Of a stretch of 64,000 bases of DNA, positions 16,295-25,328 are shown in pieces. How positions within the stretch are numbered: position 1 is the stretch's first letter; each line of letters starts with the position of its first letter. This DNA is from Streptomyces globosus (GTDB taxonomy: Bacteria > Actinomycetota > Actinomycetes > Streptomycetales > Streptomycetaceae). The translations under genes were made by a program, and so were the position numbers. The stretch is taken from the NCBI RefSeq assembly GCF_003325375.1, contig NZ_CP030862.1, positions 4,901,501 through 4,965,500 on the forward strand, in the 5' to 3' direction. The notes beneath the pieces are model-generated. The model was not told the DNA's origin. It was given only the letters and a program-made list of their open reading frames with translations, and ran no database searches.

Positions 16295-17839
16295 TCAGGT
16301 GCGGGGCGCCGTCCCGGCCGCCTGGTCGAGGCGGAAGGCCTCGTTGCCGAGGCCGATCCGGGCGTGCACCTCGGGGCGGCGTACGCGCAGCACGGCGCCG
16401 TACGCGAGGCCGCCGACGGCCGCGAGGCCGATGACCGCGGGCAGCAGCCAGCCGAGGACCGAGCCCTCCCCGGCGCCGACGAGGACGCCGAAGTCCTTCA
16501 CCGTGTACACGGCGATGCCGAGCAGGGCGGTGCCGGCGAGCCCGGCGGCGACGAGCCGCCACAGCTGGGCGCCCGCGGTGCCCCGGCGGACGAAGAAGGC
16601 GATCACGGCGAACGAGGCGGCCGACATGAGGAGCGTCACACCGAGGGCGCCGACGCTGCCCATCCACGTGAACAGGTGCAGCACCGGCGCGGTGGGGTCG
16701 CCGACCGGGTTGTCGTCGGTGACGGCGAAGGCGAGGACGACGAGGGCGGCCACGACGGTCTGCATCAGCGAGCCGGTGGCGGGCGCCCCGGTGCCGGGGT
16801 TGGTCCGGCCGAAGGCGGCCGGGAGCAGTCCCTCGCGGCCCATGGCGAAGGCGTAGCGGGCGACCACGTTGTGGAAGCTGATCATGGCCGCGAAGATGCC
16901 GCTCACGAACAGGACGTGCAGGACGTCGGTGAAGGTGCCGCCGAGGCGGGCCTCGGTGAGCTGGAAGAGCAGGCCGGGACCGGCCTCCGCGGAGGCCTTG
17001 ACGACCTCGGAGGGGCCGGTGGCGACGGTGAGGGCCCAGGAGCTCACCGCGAAGAAGAGGGCGACGAAGCCGACGGCGAGGAACATGACGCGGGAGACGA
17101 CGATGTGCGGCCGGCTGGTCTCCTCGGCGTAGACCGGGGACTGCTCGAAGCCGACGAACGCGGCGATGCAGAAGCACAGGGCGGTGCCGAGGCCCGCCCC
17201 GCCGAGGGCGGCCGGGTCGAAGGCGTGCAGCGAGACGCCCTCGGGGCCGGGCTCGGCGAGGGCGGCGACGTCGAAGATGACGACGAGGACGCACTCGATC
17301 AGAAGCAGGGCGCCGAGGACGCGGGCGTTCAGGTCGATCTTCAGCCAGCCGAGCCCGCCGGTCACGGCGACGGCGGCCAGGGCGGGGATCCACCAGGCGA
17401 GCTCGGTGTCCAGATAGGTGGCGAAGAGGCCGGAGACCTCGAAGCCGAGGATGCCGTAGACGCCGACCTGCATCGCGCTGTACGCGACGAGGGCGACGAG
17501 CGAGGCGCCGGTGCCTGCGGTGGGGCCGAGGCCGCGGGCTATGTACGCGTAGAAGGCGCCGGCGTTGTGGACGTGCCGGCTCATCTCCGCGTAGCCGACG
17601 CTGAAGAGGGCGAGCACGAGGCCGAGGATCACGAAGAGCAGCGGCTGTCCGACGATGCCCATCACGCCGAACGTGGTGGGCATCACGCCGGCGACGACCA
17701 TGAGCGGGGCGCTCGCGGCCAGTACGGAGAGCAGCAGGCCGGCGGTGCCGAGGCGGCCGGCGCGCAGGGCGCGGTCCTGGCCCTTGTAGGTCCGGATCTC
17801 GGGCGGGGTGCCGAGCGCGGTGGATCTGCCCGTCGCCAT
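16295..17839 (-). CDS. APC-superfamily permease
   Basis: This 514-residue membrane protein of the amino acid-polyamine-organocation superfamily has about 12 transmembrane helices with small cytoplasmic ends. GFEQSPVYAEETSRPHIVV is the conserved loop after helix 6. It is distinct from the asparagine-like permease next door and closer to the putative amino-acid or amine transporters common in actinobacteria. GAAAGGA lies 6 nt before the ATG. Substrate cannot be told. Confidence 0.85.
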   Translation of the reverse strand: MATGRSTALGTPPEIRTYKGQDRALRAGRLGTAGLLLSVLAASAPLMVVAGVMPTTFGVMGIVGQPLLFVILGLVLALFSVGYAEMSRHVHNAGAFYAYIARGLGPTAGTGASLVALVAYSAMQVGVYGILGFEVSGLFATYLDTELAWWIPALAAVAVTGGLGWLKIDLNARVLGALLLIECVLVVIFDVAALAEPGPEGVSLHAFDPAALGGAGLGTALCFCIAAFVGFEQSPVYAEETSRPHIVVSRVMFLAVGFVALFFAVSSWALTVATGPSEVVKASAEAGPGLLFQLTEARLGGTFTDVLHVLFVSGIFAAMISFHNVVARYAFAMGREGLLPAAFGRTNPGTGAPATGSLMQTVVAALVVLAFAVTDDNPVGDPTAPVLHLFTWMGSVGALGVTLLMSAASFAVIAFFVRRGTAGAQLWRLVAAGLAGTALLGIAVYTVKDFGVLVGAGEGSVLGWLLPAVIGLAAVGGLAYGAVLRVRRPEVHARIGLGNEAFRLDQAAGTAPRT

Positions 17840-17944
17840 GCGGGTGTCCTTTCGGGGGGAAGGTCGAGCAGGGGGGGTCGAGCGGGGCCGTGCAGGGTGG
17901 TGCGGTGCGCGGGGGTGGTGGTGCGGCGCGCCCGGCGGGGGTGG

Positions 17945-18892
17945 TCAGGCGGTGCCGAGCGCGGCGCTGCGCGCCGCGAGGAAGGCTTTCTGCGGGTCGA
18001 GGTCCGGGTAGGACCAGGGGGCCGGGGTGGCGTGGCTGCCGATGCGGTGGAAGAGGGCGGCGGCCTCGGCGGGCCGGCCCTCGCACAGCTTGGCGTGGGC
18101 GAGGAAGTTCAGGTCGACGCGGTTGCGGGGGTGGTCCTCCCGCTCCCATTCCAGCCACCAGTCGAACGCGGAGCGCAGCACCTGGCGGGCCCGGCGGTTC
18201 GACCAGTGCGCGGCGGCGCTGTCGGGGCCGGCGCCGTGGACGGCAGCCAGGACCCGGTAGCGCTCGGCGTGCGCGATGACCGGGAGGACGGCCAGCGGGG
18301 AGTCGGCCGGGGACTCCTCGGCGGCCCAGGCCGCGAAGTCGTACACCTCGTGGAGGGGGTCCTGTCCGGCGGCCGGTGCGTGCTCGGCGAGGCGGGCGAC
18401 CATGAGGTGGTGGGCGTGGTGGTGCTCCCGGTGGCGGGCGCGCACCTGGTCGAAGTGGCGGCTGAACTCCTCCTGGGAGCCGTAGGCGCGGGAGAGCATG
18501 AGCAGCCCGAGCCAGGGCGTCGGGTCGGCCGGCAGGAGTGCGGCGGCGCGGTGGCAGGCCTCCTCGGCGGCCTCCGGGGTGCCCTTGCGGCGGAGGGCGG
18601 CGAAGACGGAGGCGCAGGCGAGGAGGGTGGCGGCGTCGGCGCTCTCGGGTTCGGCGAGCAGCCATTCGCGGGCCCAGGCCAGGGCGGCGGGGGTCTCGGC
18701 GAGGACGACGACGCGGTGGCCGCGGCGGTCCCAGTCGTCGCCGGTGCCGGCCAGGAGGGCGCGTGCCTTGGCCCACCTGCCCTGGGTGAACCGGGCGCGC
18801 ACGTCGACCAGTTCGGTGTCGCAGAGGGCCGGGTCGAAGAGCTGGGCGTCCCGCTTGCGGGTGCGGCCGAGGGGCGGCGGAGGCGGGGACAT
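17945..18892 (-). CDS. Helical-repeat (TPR-like) hypothetical protein
   Basis: This 315-residue soluble protein is made almost entirely of short amphipathic helices rich in Ala, Arg and Glu (ADAATLLACASVFAALRRKG, PTPWLGLLMLSRAYG). This is reminiscent of tetratricopeptide solenoids, though no canonical TPR repeat is certain. Conserved-looking aromatic segments (WSNRRARQVLRSAFDWWLEWE, RVDLNFLAHAKLCEGRPAEAAALFHRIG) suggest a folded protein-interaction surface. GGAGGG lies about 10 nt before the ATG. It lies upstream of the APC permease on the same strand. Confidence 0.7.
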   Translation of the reverse strand: MSPPPPPLGRTRKRDAQLFDPALCDTELVDVRARFTQGRWAKARALLAGTGDDWDRRGHRVVVLAETPAALAWAREWLLAEPESADAATLLACASVFAALRRKGTPEAAEEACHRAAALLPADPTPWLGLLMLSRAYGSQEEFSRHFDQVRARHREHHHAHHLMVARLAEHAPAAGQDPLHEVYDFAAWAAEESPADSPLAVLPVIAHAERYRVLAAVHGAGPDSAAAHWSNRRARQVLRSAFDWWLEWEREDHPRNRVDLNFLAHAKLCEGRPAEAAALFHRIGSHATPAPWSYPDLDPQKAFLAARSAALGTA

Positions 18893-19122
18893 CCGCGGAT
18901 TTCCCTCCAGGACACGGGCGCGGTGACGGGCTGACGGACGGTGGACGTGACGGGAACGGCTGGAATGATCACGCACAGCAAACCGGTAGGCACAGCTCCG
19001 AGTCAAGGTCCGGTCCGCCGGGTGGCGTGTTTCAACTGGTGCGGTGCGGCCGATAGTTGGGGGCGGACCGGCGCGGTCCGGCGCGGTCCGGCCGGGCGGC
19101 GGGCGGGCCGTAGGGTGGGCCC

Positions 19123-19548
19123 ATGGAGACGCATGAGGGGCTGCCCCCGTACCTGCTCGGGTTCCCCGGGCCGCTGCGCGACGCGCTGGTGGCGGCCGTG
19201 CTGAGCGGGGCGAAGACCACGACGACGGGGCTGCTGGCCGCGTACGAGGCGGAGGGCGAGCCCCTTCCCGCGGCGGGCGACCGGGCGGTCCTCGTCGACT
19301 CCGGGGAGCGCCCGGTGGCCGTGGTGGAGGTGGCGGAGGTGCGGGTGCTGCGGCTCGCCGACGTGGACCTGCGGCACGCCGTGGACGAGGGCGAGGGGTA
19401 CGGGTCAGTGGCCGAATGGCGTGCGTCCCACGAGCGGTTCTGGCACGGCGAGGAGATCCGTACGGTGCTGGGCGACCCGGACCACACGGTCGGCGACGAC
19501 ACCCTCGTCGTCGCCGAGCGGTTCCGGGTGGTCTCCCGCCTGTCCTGA
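19123..19548 (+). CDS. ASCH-domain protein
   Basis: This 141-residue protein has the layout of the PUA-like ASCH fold: LLGFPGPLRDALVAAVLSGAKTTTTGL at the start, PLPAAGDRAVLVDSGERPVAVVEV in the middle and a YGSVAEWRASHERFWHGE helix. ASCH proteins bind RNA or act as small nucleoside amidohydrolases, as in E. coli YqfB. TAGGGT ends 6 nt before the ATG with no Shine-Dalgarno, suggesting leaderless transcription. Confidence 0.85.
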   Translation: METHEGLPPYLLGFPGPLRDALVAAVLSGAKTTTTGLLAAYEAEGEPLPAAGDRAVLVDSGERPVAVVEVAEVRVLRLADVDLRHAVDEGEGYGSVAEWRASHERFWHGEEIRTVLGDPDHTVGDDTLVVAERFRVVSRLS

Positions 19549-19584
19549 GCCCCGCCGCGGCGGCCGGCCCGGCAGCCCGGGGGG

Positions 19585-21240
19585 TCAGCCCACGGCGGCG
19601 GCCGCCGCCCGGCCGGCGGCGCGGCCCGAGAAGAGGCAGCCGCCGAGGAAGGTGCCCTCCAGGGCGCGGTAGCCGTGGACGCCGCCGCCGCCGAACCCGG
19701 CCGCCTCCCCGGCCGCGTACAGGCCGGGCAGCGGCTCGCCGGAGTCGGTGAGGACGCGCGAGGACAGGTCGGTCTCCAGGCCGCCGAGGGACTTGCGGGT
19801 CAGGATGGACAGGCGTACGGCGATCAGCGGGCCTGCGGCGGGGTCGAGGATGCGGTGCGGGGCTGCGGTGCGGACCAGCCGGTCGCCGAGGTACCTGCGG
19901 GCGCCGTGGACGGCGGTGACCTGGAGGTCTTTGGTGAAGGGGTTGGCGATCTCCCGGTCGCGGGCGGTGACCTCGCGGCGGACGGTGTCCTCGTCGAGCA
20001 GGCCGAGGCCGGTGACGGCGTTCATGCCGCGCACGAGGGCGGGCAGGCTGCGCTCGACGACGAAGTCCGCTCCGCGGTCCATGAAGGCCTGGACCGGCCC
20101 CGGTACGGCCTGCCGGGCCCGGTCGACGACACCGCGCACGGACCTGCCGGTCAGGTCGGGGTTCTGCTCGGAGCCGGAGAGCCCGAACTCCTTGCCGATG
20201 ATGCGGCGGTTGAGGACGAACCAGGTGTGGTCGTGGCCGGTCCGCATGATGTGGTCGAGGGTGCCGAGGGTGTCGAAGCCGGGGAAGAGCGGTACGGGCA
20301 GCCGCCGGCCGGTGGCGTCCAGCCAGAGCGAGGAGGGGCCGGGGAGGATGCGGATGCCGTGGCGGGCCCAGATCGGGTCCCAGTTGGCGATGCCCTCGGT
20401 GTAGTGCCACATGCGGTCCTTGTTGACGTGGCGGGCGCCGGCGTCCTCGGCGACGCCCAGCATCAGGCCGTCCACATGGGCGGGGACGCCGCAGAGCATG
20501 CGCTCCGGCGGGGTGCCGAGCCGGTCCGGCCACTGCTTGCGGACGAGGTCGTGGTTGCCGCCTATCCCGCCGCTGGCCACGATCACCGCCTGGGCGCGCA
20601 GCGAGAAAGCGCCGACCGGCTCGCGGCTGCTGGCGCAGCCCCGTGCGGCGGAGGACGGCTCCAGGATCTCGCCGGTGACGGTGTCGAGCGCGCCGGCGGT
20701 GCGGGAGAGCCCGGTGACGCGGTGGCGGAACAGCATCCGGACCCGGCCGCGGGCGGCGCCCTCGCGGACGCGGCGCTCGAAGGGCTCGACGAGGCCGGGG
20801 CCGGTGCCCCAGGTGATGTGGAAGCGGGGGACGGAGTTGCCGTGGCCGAGGGCGCCGTAGCCGCCCCGTTCGGCCCAGCCGACGACGGGGAAGAAGCGGA
20901 CGCCGAGGCGGTGCAGCCAGGGCCGCTTCTCCCCGGCCGCGAAGTCGACGTACGCCTCGGCCCAGCGGCGCGGCCAGGCGTCCTCCTCGCGGTCGAATCC
21001 GGCGGTGCCGAGCCAGTCCTGGAGGGCGAGTTCGCGGCTGTCCTTGATGCGCATCCGGCGCTGTTCGGGGGAGTCGACGAGGAACAGGCCGCCGAAGGAC
21101 CAGTGGGCCTGGCCGCCGGCCGACTGCGCGGGCTCCTGGTCGAGCAGGATCACGCTGCGGCCCGCGTCGGCGAGTTCGGCGGTGGCCGCGAGGCCCGCGA
21201 GGCCCGCCCCGATCACGATCACGTCTGCGTCGTACGCCAT
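19585..21240 (-). CDS. FAD-binding dehydrogenase (fumarate reductase/KSTD-like)
   Basis: This 551-residue flavoprotein has an N-terminal Rossmann motif (VIVIGAGLAGLAATAELADAG) and a late FAD-closing motif (GLYAAGEAAGFGGGGVHGYRALEGTFLGG) typical of succinate dehydrogenase/3-ketosteroid dehydrogenase-like flavoproteins. A central SGGIGGNHDLVRKQWP segment is characteristic of the actinobacterial FAD-binding dehydrogenase subgroup. The hydride acceptor and substrate are unknown. GGAGGG precedes the ATG at 21240. Confidence 0.85.
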   Translation of the reverse strand: MAYDADVIVIGAGLAGLAATAELADAGRSVILLDQEPAQSAGGQAHWSFGGLFLVDSPEQRRMRIKDSRELALQDWLGTAGFDREEDAWPRRWAEAYVDFAAGEKRPWLHRLGVRFFPVVGWAERGGYGALGHGNSVPRFHITWGTGPGLVEPFERRVREGAARGRVRMLFRHRVTGLSRTAGALDTVTGEILEPSSAARGCASSREPVGAFSLRAQAVIVASGGIGGNHDLVRKQWPDRLGTPPERMLCGVPAHVDGLMLGVAEDAGARHVNKDRMWHYTEGIANWDPIWARHGIRILPGPSSLWLDATGRRLPVPLFPGFDTLGTLDHIMRTGHDHTWFVLNRRIIGKEFGLSGSEQNPDLTGRSVRGVVDRARQAVPGPVQAFMDRGADFVVERSLPALVRGMNAVTGLGLLDEDTVRREVTARDREIANPFTKDLQVTAVHGARRYLGDRLVRTAAPHRILDPAAGPLIAVRLSILTRKSLGGLETDLSSRVLTDSGEPLPGLYAAGEAAGFGGGGVHGYRALEGTFLGGCLFSGRAAGRAAAAAVG

Positions 21241-21315
21241 GCGAAGTCGCCCTCCGGTCGCCGGTGGGGCCGATCCTTTGCCACGGGGCGGCAAGCCGTC
21301 AATGGCGATGCTTGG

Positions 21316-21855
21316 ATGGGCCGCATGGGTGCTGCAGACGAGGTGCTGGACGTGGTGGACCGCGACGACCGGGTGACGGGCCGGGCGCCGCGCGGCGAGG
21401 TGTACGCGCGGGGCCTGCTCCACCGGTGCGTGTTCGTGCTGGCCAGGGACGACCGGGGGCGGGTCTTCGTGCACCGGCGGACGGCGTCGAAGCTGGTCTT
21501 CCCCTCCCGCTACGACATGTTCGTGGGCGGGGTGCTCGGGGCGGGCGAGGACTACGCCTCGGCCGCGCTGCGGGAGGCGGAGGAGGAGCTCGGGGTGTCC
21601 GGGCTGGCCCGGCCGGAGCCGCTGTTCAAGTTCCTGTACGAGGGGCCGGGCGGGGGCTGGTGGTCGTACGTGCACGAGGTGCGCTGCGGCGGGCTGGAGG
21701 TGCGGCCGCAGGAGTCGGAGGTGGCCTGGCATGCCTGGCTGCCGGAGGACGAGCTGGAGGGCCGGATCGCGGACGGCTCCTGGCCGTGGGTGCCGGACGG
21801 GCTGGAGGCGTACCGGCGGCTGCGCGCCTTCCGGGAGGGCGGGGAGCGGGGCTGA
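21316..21855 (+). CDS. NUDIX hydrolase
   Basis: This 179-residue NUDIX hydrolase has the signature G-x5-E-x7-REUxEExGU readable in the segment GAGEDYASAALREAEEELG, giving metal-dependent cleavage of a nucleoside-diphosphate-linked substrate. The opening EVLDVVDRDDRVTG is typical of the isopentenyl-diphosphate-isomerase-like/YfcD group. An alternative start is the ATG at 21325; neither has a good Shine-Dalgarno. Confidence 0.85.
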   Translation: MGRMGAADEVLDVVDRDDRVTGRAPRGEVYARGLLHRCVFVLARDDRGRVFVHRRTASKLVFPSRYDMFVGGVLGAGEDYASAALREAEEELGVSGLARPEPLFKFLYEGPGGGWWSYVHEVRCGGLEVRPQESEVAWHAWLPEDELEGRIADGSWPWVPDGLEAYRRLRAFREGGERG

Positions 21856-21953
21856 CGGGCGGGGCGGGGCGGGGAGTGGGGCGGGCCGGGGGCCTGCGGC
21901 GGGCGGGGCCCGCGGCGCGCGGCGGTCCGGGGGCGGGACGTAGATTTGGCCGG

Positions 21954-22355
21954 GTGATCGATTTCGGGAGGGCGGCCCGCCTGTGGTGGGCGCCGCAGCG
22001 GGTGCGCGAGGAGGGCGAGCAGCCCGACTACCGGTTTTCCCTGGCCAACGAGCGGACGTTCCTGGCCTGGGTCCGGACCGCGCTCGCGCTGATCGGCGGC
22101 GGCTTCGCCGTGGACCAGTTCCTGCCGGACCTGCGCTGGGGCGTGCGCGTCGGCATGGCGCTCGCCCTGCTGGCCGTGGGCGCGGCGTGCGCGCTGCGGG
22201 CTGTCAACCACTGGCTGCGGTGCGAGGCGGCGATGCGGCGCGGCGAGGACCTGCCGGTGTCCCGGTTCCCCGTGCTGCTGGGGGTGGGCGTCGGGCTGGT
22301 CGCGGCGGTGATGGTCGTGGTGGTGCTGTTCGGCTGGACGGACGGCGGGGCGTGA
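21954..22355 (+). CDS. YidH/DUF202 membrane protein
   Basis: This 133-residue inner-membrane protein has three predicted helices. The N-terminal segment YRFSLANERTFLAWVRTALALIGGGFAVDQF is diagnostic of DUF202/YidH. Its role is unknown. The GTG at 21954 has TAGATT ending 7 nt upstream (leaderless-type). Its stop overlaps the GTG of a second DUF202 protein, so the two may form a heteromeric complex. Confidence 0.88.
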   Translation: MIDFGRAARLWWAPQRVREEGEQPDYRFSLANERTFLAWVRTALALIGGGFAVDQFLPDLRWGVRVGMALALLAVGAACALRAVNHWLRCEAAMRRGEDLPVSRFPVLLGVGVGLVAAVMVVVVLFGWTDGGA

Positions 22356-22681
22356 GCCCCGTACGCCCCTCCCCCGCCGCGGAGCGCGATGCGGGGCTCC
22401 AGCCGGAGCGGACCCGGCTCGCGTGGCGGCGTACGACGCTGGCCTGCTCGGTGGCGGCGGTCCTCGGGGTGCGGCAGGCGCTGCGCGGGGGCGGGGCCGC
22501 GGGGGAGGCGGCCGAGGTGGTGCTGATCGTGCTGGTGTGGCTGGTGTTCCTGGTGGTGGCGCACCGGCGGATGCGGGAGCTGGCCGCGGCCCGGCCGCCG
22601 GGGCTGGCGCCGCGCGCGGCATCGGGGGTGGTGGCGTGCACGGTGGCGCTGGCTGCGCTGGCGGTGGCGGTCGTCCTCTGA
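22352..22681 (+). CDS. Second DUF202 membrane protein
   Basis: This 109-residue protein has the DUF202 opening LQPERTRLAWRRTTLACSVAAVLGVR and three hydrophobic helices. Its GTG start overlaps the stop of the preceding YidH-like gene by 4 bp, so translation is coupled. The pair of tandem DUF202 proteins is common in actinobacteria and its function is uncharacterised. Confidence 0.85.
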   Translation: MSPVRPSPAAERDAGLQPERTRLAWRRTTLACSVAAVLGVRQALRGGGAAGEAAEVVLIVLVWLVFLVVAHRRMRELAAARPPGLAPRAASGVVACTVALAALAVAVVL

Positions 22682-22770
22682 GGCGCCGGGACCGTCCGGT
22701 CGGCGGATCACACCCACGCCGTCGCGGACATAACGGGCAATAGTTGACTTTCAGGGCTAGCCTCAGCGGC

Positions 22771-23067
22771 ATGACCACCCTGCACCACGAGCACATCGAG
22801 CACGCCCACGCCCACGGGCCGGGCTGCGGGCACACCGCCGTCGAGCACGGCGACCACCTCGACTACGCGCACGACGGGCACCTGCACCGCGAGCACGCCG
22901 GCCACTGGGACGAGTGCGAGGCCCGCGGCCACACCCCGCACGACGGCCACGAGCACGCGCACGGCGCGGAGTGCGGGCACACCGCCGTCAGACACGGCGA
23001 CCACCTGGACTACCTGCACGACGGCCACCGCCACGCCGCGCACGACGGCCACTACGACGACCACTGA
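22771..23067 (+). CDS. Histidine-rich, probable metal-binding protein
   Basis: In this small acidic protein (98 residues) about 28 residues are histidine and the rest is rich in Asp, Glu and Gly, with three cysteines. It contains a tandem duplication of about 36 residues (CGHTAVEHGDHLDYAHDGH and CGHTAVRHGDHLDYLHDGH). There is no signal peptide. It probably buffers zinc, nickel or copper in the cytoplasm. The ATG at 22771 is chosen because TAGCCT ends 7 nt before it and there is no Shine-Dalgarno. The adjacent gene is an MBL-fold (metal-dependent) hydrolase. Confidence 0.8.
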   Translation: MTTLHHEHIEHAHAHGPGCGHTAVEHGDHLDYAHDGHLHREHAGHWDECEARGHTPHDGHEHAHGAECGHTAVRHGDHLDYLHDGHRHAAHDGHYDDH

Positions 23068-23169
23068 CGGACGAAACCCCCCGCACCGCTGCGCACCCCT
23101 CCCTCCCCCGGCCGCCGGGCGGCTGGCAGGATGCCGACTGCCCGTCACCGCGACCAGGGGAGAGCGCAC

Positions 23170-24081
23170 ATGACCGCCGAACCGCCCTACACCGTCCGCC
23201 TCGCGGACGGCGTGTACGCCTACGTACAGCCGGACGGCGGCTGGTGCCTGAACAACGCCGGCTTCGTCAGCGGCGGCGGCCGCACCCTGCTCGTCGACAC
23301 CGCCGCCACCGAGCGGCGGGCGCTGGCCCTGCGGGACGCGGTCGCCGCCGCCGGGGTGCCGCTGCCGCGCACGGTGGTCAACACCCACCACCACGGCGAC
23401 CACACCTACGGGAACGGCGTCTTCGCCCCGGAGGCCCTCGTCCTCGGCCACGACAGTGCGCGGACCGAGCAGCTCGCCGCCGGGCACCAGCTGGAGCTGA
23501 TCTGGCCGGGGACCGACTTCGGCGCCGTGGAGATCACCCCGCCCGACCTCACCTACAGCGACCGGATGACCCTCCACCTGGGCGAAACGGAGGTCCGGGT
23601 CATCCACCCCGGAGTCGCGCACACCACCGGCGACTCGGTCGTCTGGCTGCCGCGGCAGGGCGTGGTCTTCACCGGCGACCTGGTCTTCGCCGGGGGCACC
23701 CCCTTCCTGGCGATGGGTTCGCTGGCCGGATCGCTGCGGGCGCTGGAGCTCCTGCGCTCCCTCGGCGCGCAGACCGTCGTACCGGGGCACGGGCCGCTGA
23801 CCGACCCGTCGGCGTACGACGCGACCGAGCGCTACCTGCGGTATGTGGAGGAGCTGGCCCGGGAGGGCCTGGCAAGGGGGCTCACCCCGCTGGAGGCCGC
23901 CCGGGAGGCGGACCTGGGCGAGTTCGCCGCCTGGCGGGAGGGCGAGCGCCTGGTGGCCAACCTGCACCGGGCGTACGCGGAGCTGGCCGGCGAGCCGGAG
24001 GGGGCGCCGCTGGACATCGTGGCGGTACTGACGGACATGACGGTGATGAACGGCGGGACGCCGATTCTCTGCCACGCCTGA
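23170..24081 (+). CDS. Metallo-beta-lactamase-fold hydrolase
   Basis: This 303-residue cytoplasmic MBL-fold enzyme has metal ligands in VNTHHHGDHTYGN (HxHxDH), a further His in HTTGDSVVWLP, Asp in VFTGDLVFAGGTP and the late VPGHGP. This layout fits the SoxH/glyoxalase II-like thioesterase or lactamase group. GGGGAG precedes the ATG at 23170. The substrate is unknown. Confidence 0.85.
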   Translation: MTAEPPYTVRLADGVYAYVQPDGGWCLNNAGFVSGGGRTLLVDTAATERRALALRDAVAAAGVPLPRTVVNTHHHGDHTYGNGVFAPEALVLGHDSARTEQLAAGHQLELIWPGTDFGAVEITPPDLTYSDRMTLHLGETEVRVIHPGVAHTTGDSVVWLPRQGVVFTGDLVFAGGTPFLAMGSLAGSLRALELLRSLGAQTVVPGHGPLTDPSAYDATERYLRYVEELAREGLARGLTPLEAAREADLGEFAAWREGERLVANLHRAYAELAGEPEGAPLDIVAVLTDMTVMNGGTPILCHA

Positions 24082-24125
24082 TGCGGGCCGGGGGGGGGCG
24101 GCCCGGCGCCGCCCCCGAGTTCCGG

Positions 24126-24161
24126 GGGGTCCTGGGGGTCCTGGGGGTCCTGGGGGTCCTG
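24126..24161 (+). repeat. 9-bp tandem repeat (four copies)
   Basis: GGGGTCCTG is repeated four times exactly, giving four evenly spaced G-runs in the space between the MBL gene and the phosphotransferase operon. It could form a G-quadruplex or vary by slippage. It ends 14 bp before the TetR-type palindrome. Confidence 0.85.
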
Positions 24162-24174
24162 CACACTGGACGGC

Positions 24175-24192
24175 ATACCGACTGGTCGGCAT
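24175..24192. promoter_or_regulatory. TetR-type palindromic operator
   Basis: ATACCGACTGGTCGGCAT is a near-perfect 18-bp dyad (ATnCCGAC-n2-GTCGGnAT) located 85 bp upstream of the phosphotransferase start. The same 12-mer core ATACCGACYGGT recurs at 29823-29834 (minus strand) beside the SDR gene. It is a likely site for the TetR regulator encoded at 26559-27164. Confidence 0.6.
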
Positions 24193-24276
24193 GATGGCTT
24201 CCGGCGATCACGGCCGCCCCGCCGCCGGCGCGGGCCGCCGTCCTCATCCGTCCCTCTCCGCACGGAGGTGCGCACC

Positions 24277-25317
24277 ATGAGCCCAGCACCCGCCGGAGCC
24301 GCCCCCCGCGGCCTCGACCCGGAGCGGCTGCGTGCCCGCCTGGACCGCGACCTGCCGGGGCTGCTCTGCGGTCCGCTGCGGGGCCGGCTGATCGAGGGCG
24401 GCCGGTCGAACCTCACGTACGAGGTCACCGACGGTGCCTCCCGCTGGGTGGTGCGCCGTCCGCCGCTGGGGCACGTCCTGGCCACGGCCCACGACATGCG
24501 GCGGGAGCACCGGGTCATCGCGGCCTTGCACGGCACGGCGGTCCCGGTGCCCGAGCCGCTCCTGCTGTGCGAGGACGAGTCGGTGCTGGGCGCCCCGTTC
24601 TACGTGATGGAGTTCGTCGAGGGCGTCCCGTACCGGAGCGCGGAGCGGCTCGCCGCGCTCGGCCCGGAGCGCACCCGCAGCCTCGTCCTCGGCCTGGTCG
24701 ACACGCTCGTCGACCTGCACGCGGTGGATCCCGGGGCGGTGGGCCTGGAGGACTTCGGCCGGCCGGAGGGCTTCCTGGAGCGGCAGCTGCGCCGCTGGGG
24801 CAGGCAGCTGGAGGCCTCCCGGGGGCGCGAGCTGCCCGGGATCGACGAACTGCGCGGCGCGCTCGCCCGCACGCTGCCCGGCTCCCCCGCGGCGACGGTG
24901 GTGCACGGGGACTTCCGCCTGGACAACGTGCTGGTCGGGGAGGACGGCGGCGACGTCCGGGCGGTCCTGGACTGGGAGATGTCCACGCTCGGCGACCCCC
25001 TGACCGACCTCGGCCTGCTGGTGATGTACAGCACCGACCTCGGGCTGGGCGACTCCCCCGTCAGCACGACGAGTTCCGCGCCCGGGCACCCCTCGCCCGC
25101 GGAGCTGGTCGAGCGGTACGCGGCCCGCTCCGGCCGGGATGCCGGCGCGATCGGCTGGTACACGGCGTTCGCCTGGTTCAAACTCGCCGTGATCCTCGAA
25201 GGCATCCACCGCCGCTACACGCTGGGGCAGACGGTGGGCGGGGGCTTCGACCGCATCGGCGAGCTGGTGCCGGTGTTCGTCGAGCACGGTCTGACCACAC
25301 TCGACGAGGAAGGCTGA
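24277..25317 (+). CDS. APH-like phosphotransferase (ACAD11 N-domain/LvaA-like)
   Basis: This 346-residue aminoglycoside-phosphotransferase-fold kinase has VVHGDFRLDN (catalytic Asp and Asn) and AVLDWEMSTLGDPLTDLG (metal-binding Asp). GGRSNLTYEV and WVVRRPP form the ATP pocket. This subgroup, next to an acyl-CoA dehydrogenase, corresponds to the kinase half of ACAD10/11 and to LvaA of levulinate catabolism, which phosphorylate hydroxyacyl-CoA. GGAGGT 7 nt before the ATG at 24277 sets the start. The ACAD gene follows after 11 bp. Confidence 0.85.
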   Translation: MSPAPAGAAPRGLDPERLRARLDRDLPGLLCGPLRGRLIEGGRSNLTYEVTDGASRWVVRRPPLGHVLATAHDMRREHRVIAALHGTAVPVPEPLLLCEDESVLGAPFYVMEFVEGVPYRSAERLAALGPERTRSLVLGLVDTLVDLHAVDPGAVGLEDFGRPEGFLERQLRRWGRQLEASRGRELPGIDELRGALARTLPGSPAATVVHGDFRLDNVLVGEDGGDVRAVLDWEMSTLGDPLTDLGLLVMYSTDLGLGDSPVSTTSSAPGHPSPAELVERYAARSGRDAGAIGWYTAFAWFKLAVILEGIHRRYTLGQTVGGGFDRIGELVPVFVEHGLTTLDEEG

Positions 25318-25328
25318 GGCACTCCCGC

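Noticed and set aside
14429..18934. A plus-strand open frame of about 1500 codons opposite the APC permeases
   Set aside because: It is antisense to two clear membrane transporters; its Gly/Asp/Glu/His-rich composition is the usual high-GC shadow of the opposite strand.
22733..22770. TTGACT as a -35 for the His-rich gene, or an IdeR/Zur box there
   Set aside because: TTGACT is only 8 bp from TAGCCT, too close for a promoter, and the sequence does not fit known Zur or iron-box consensus.
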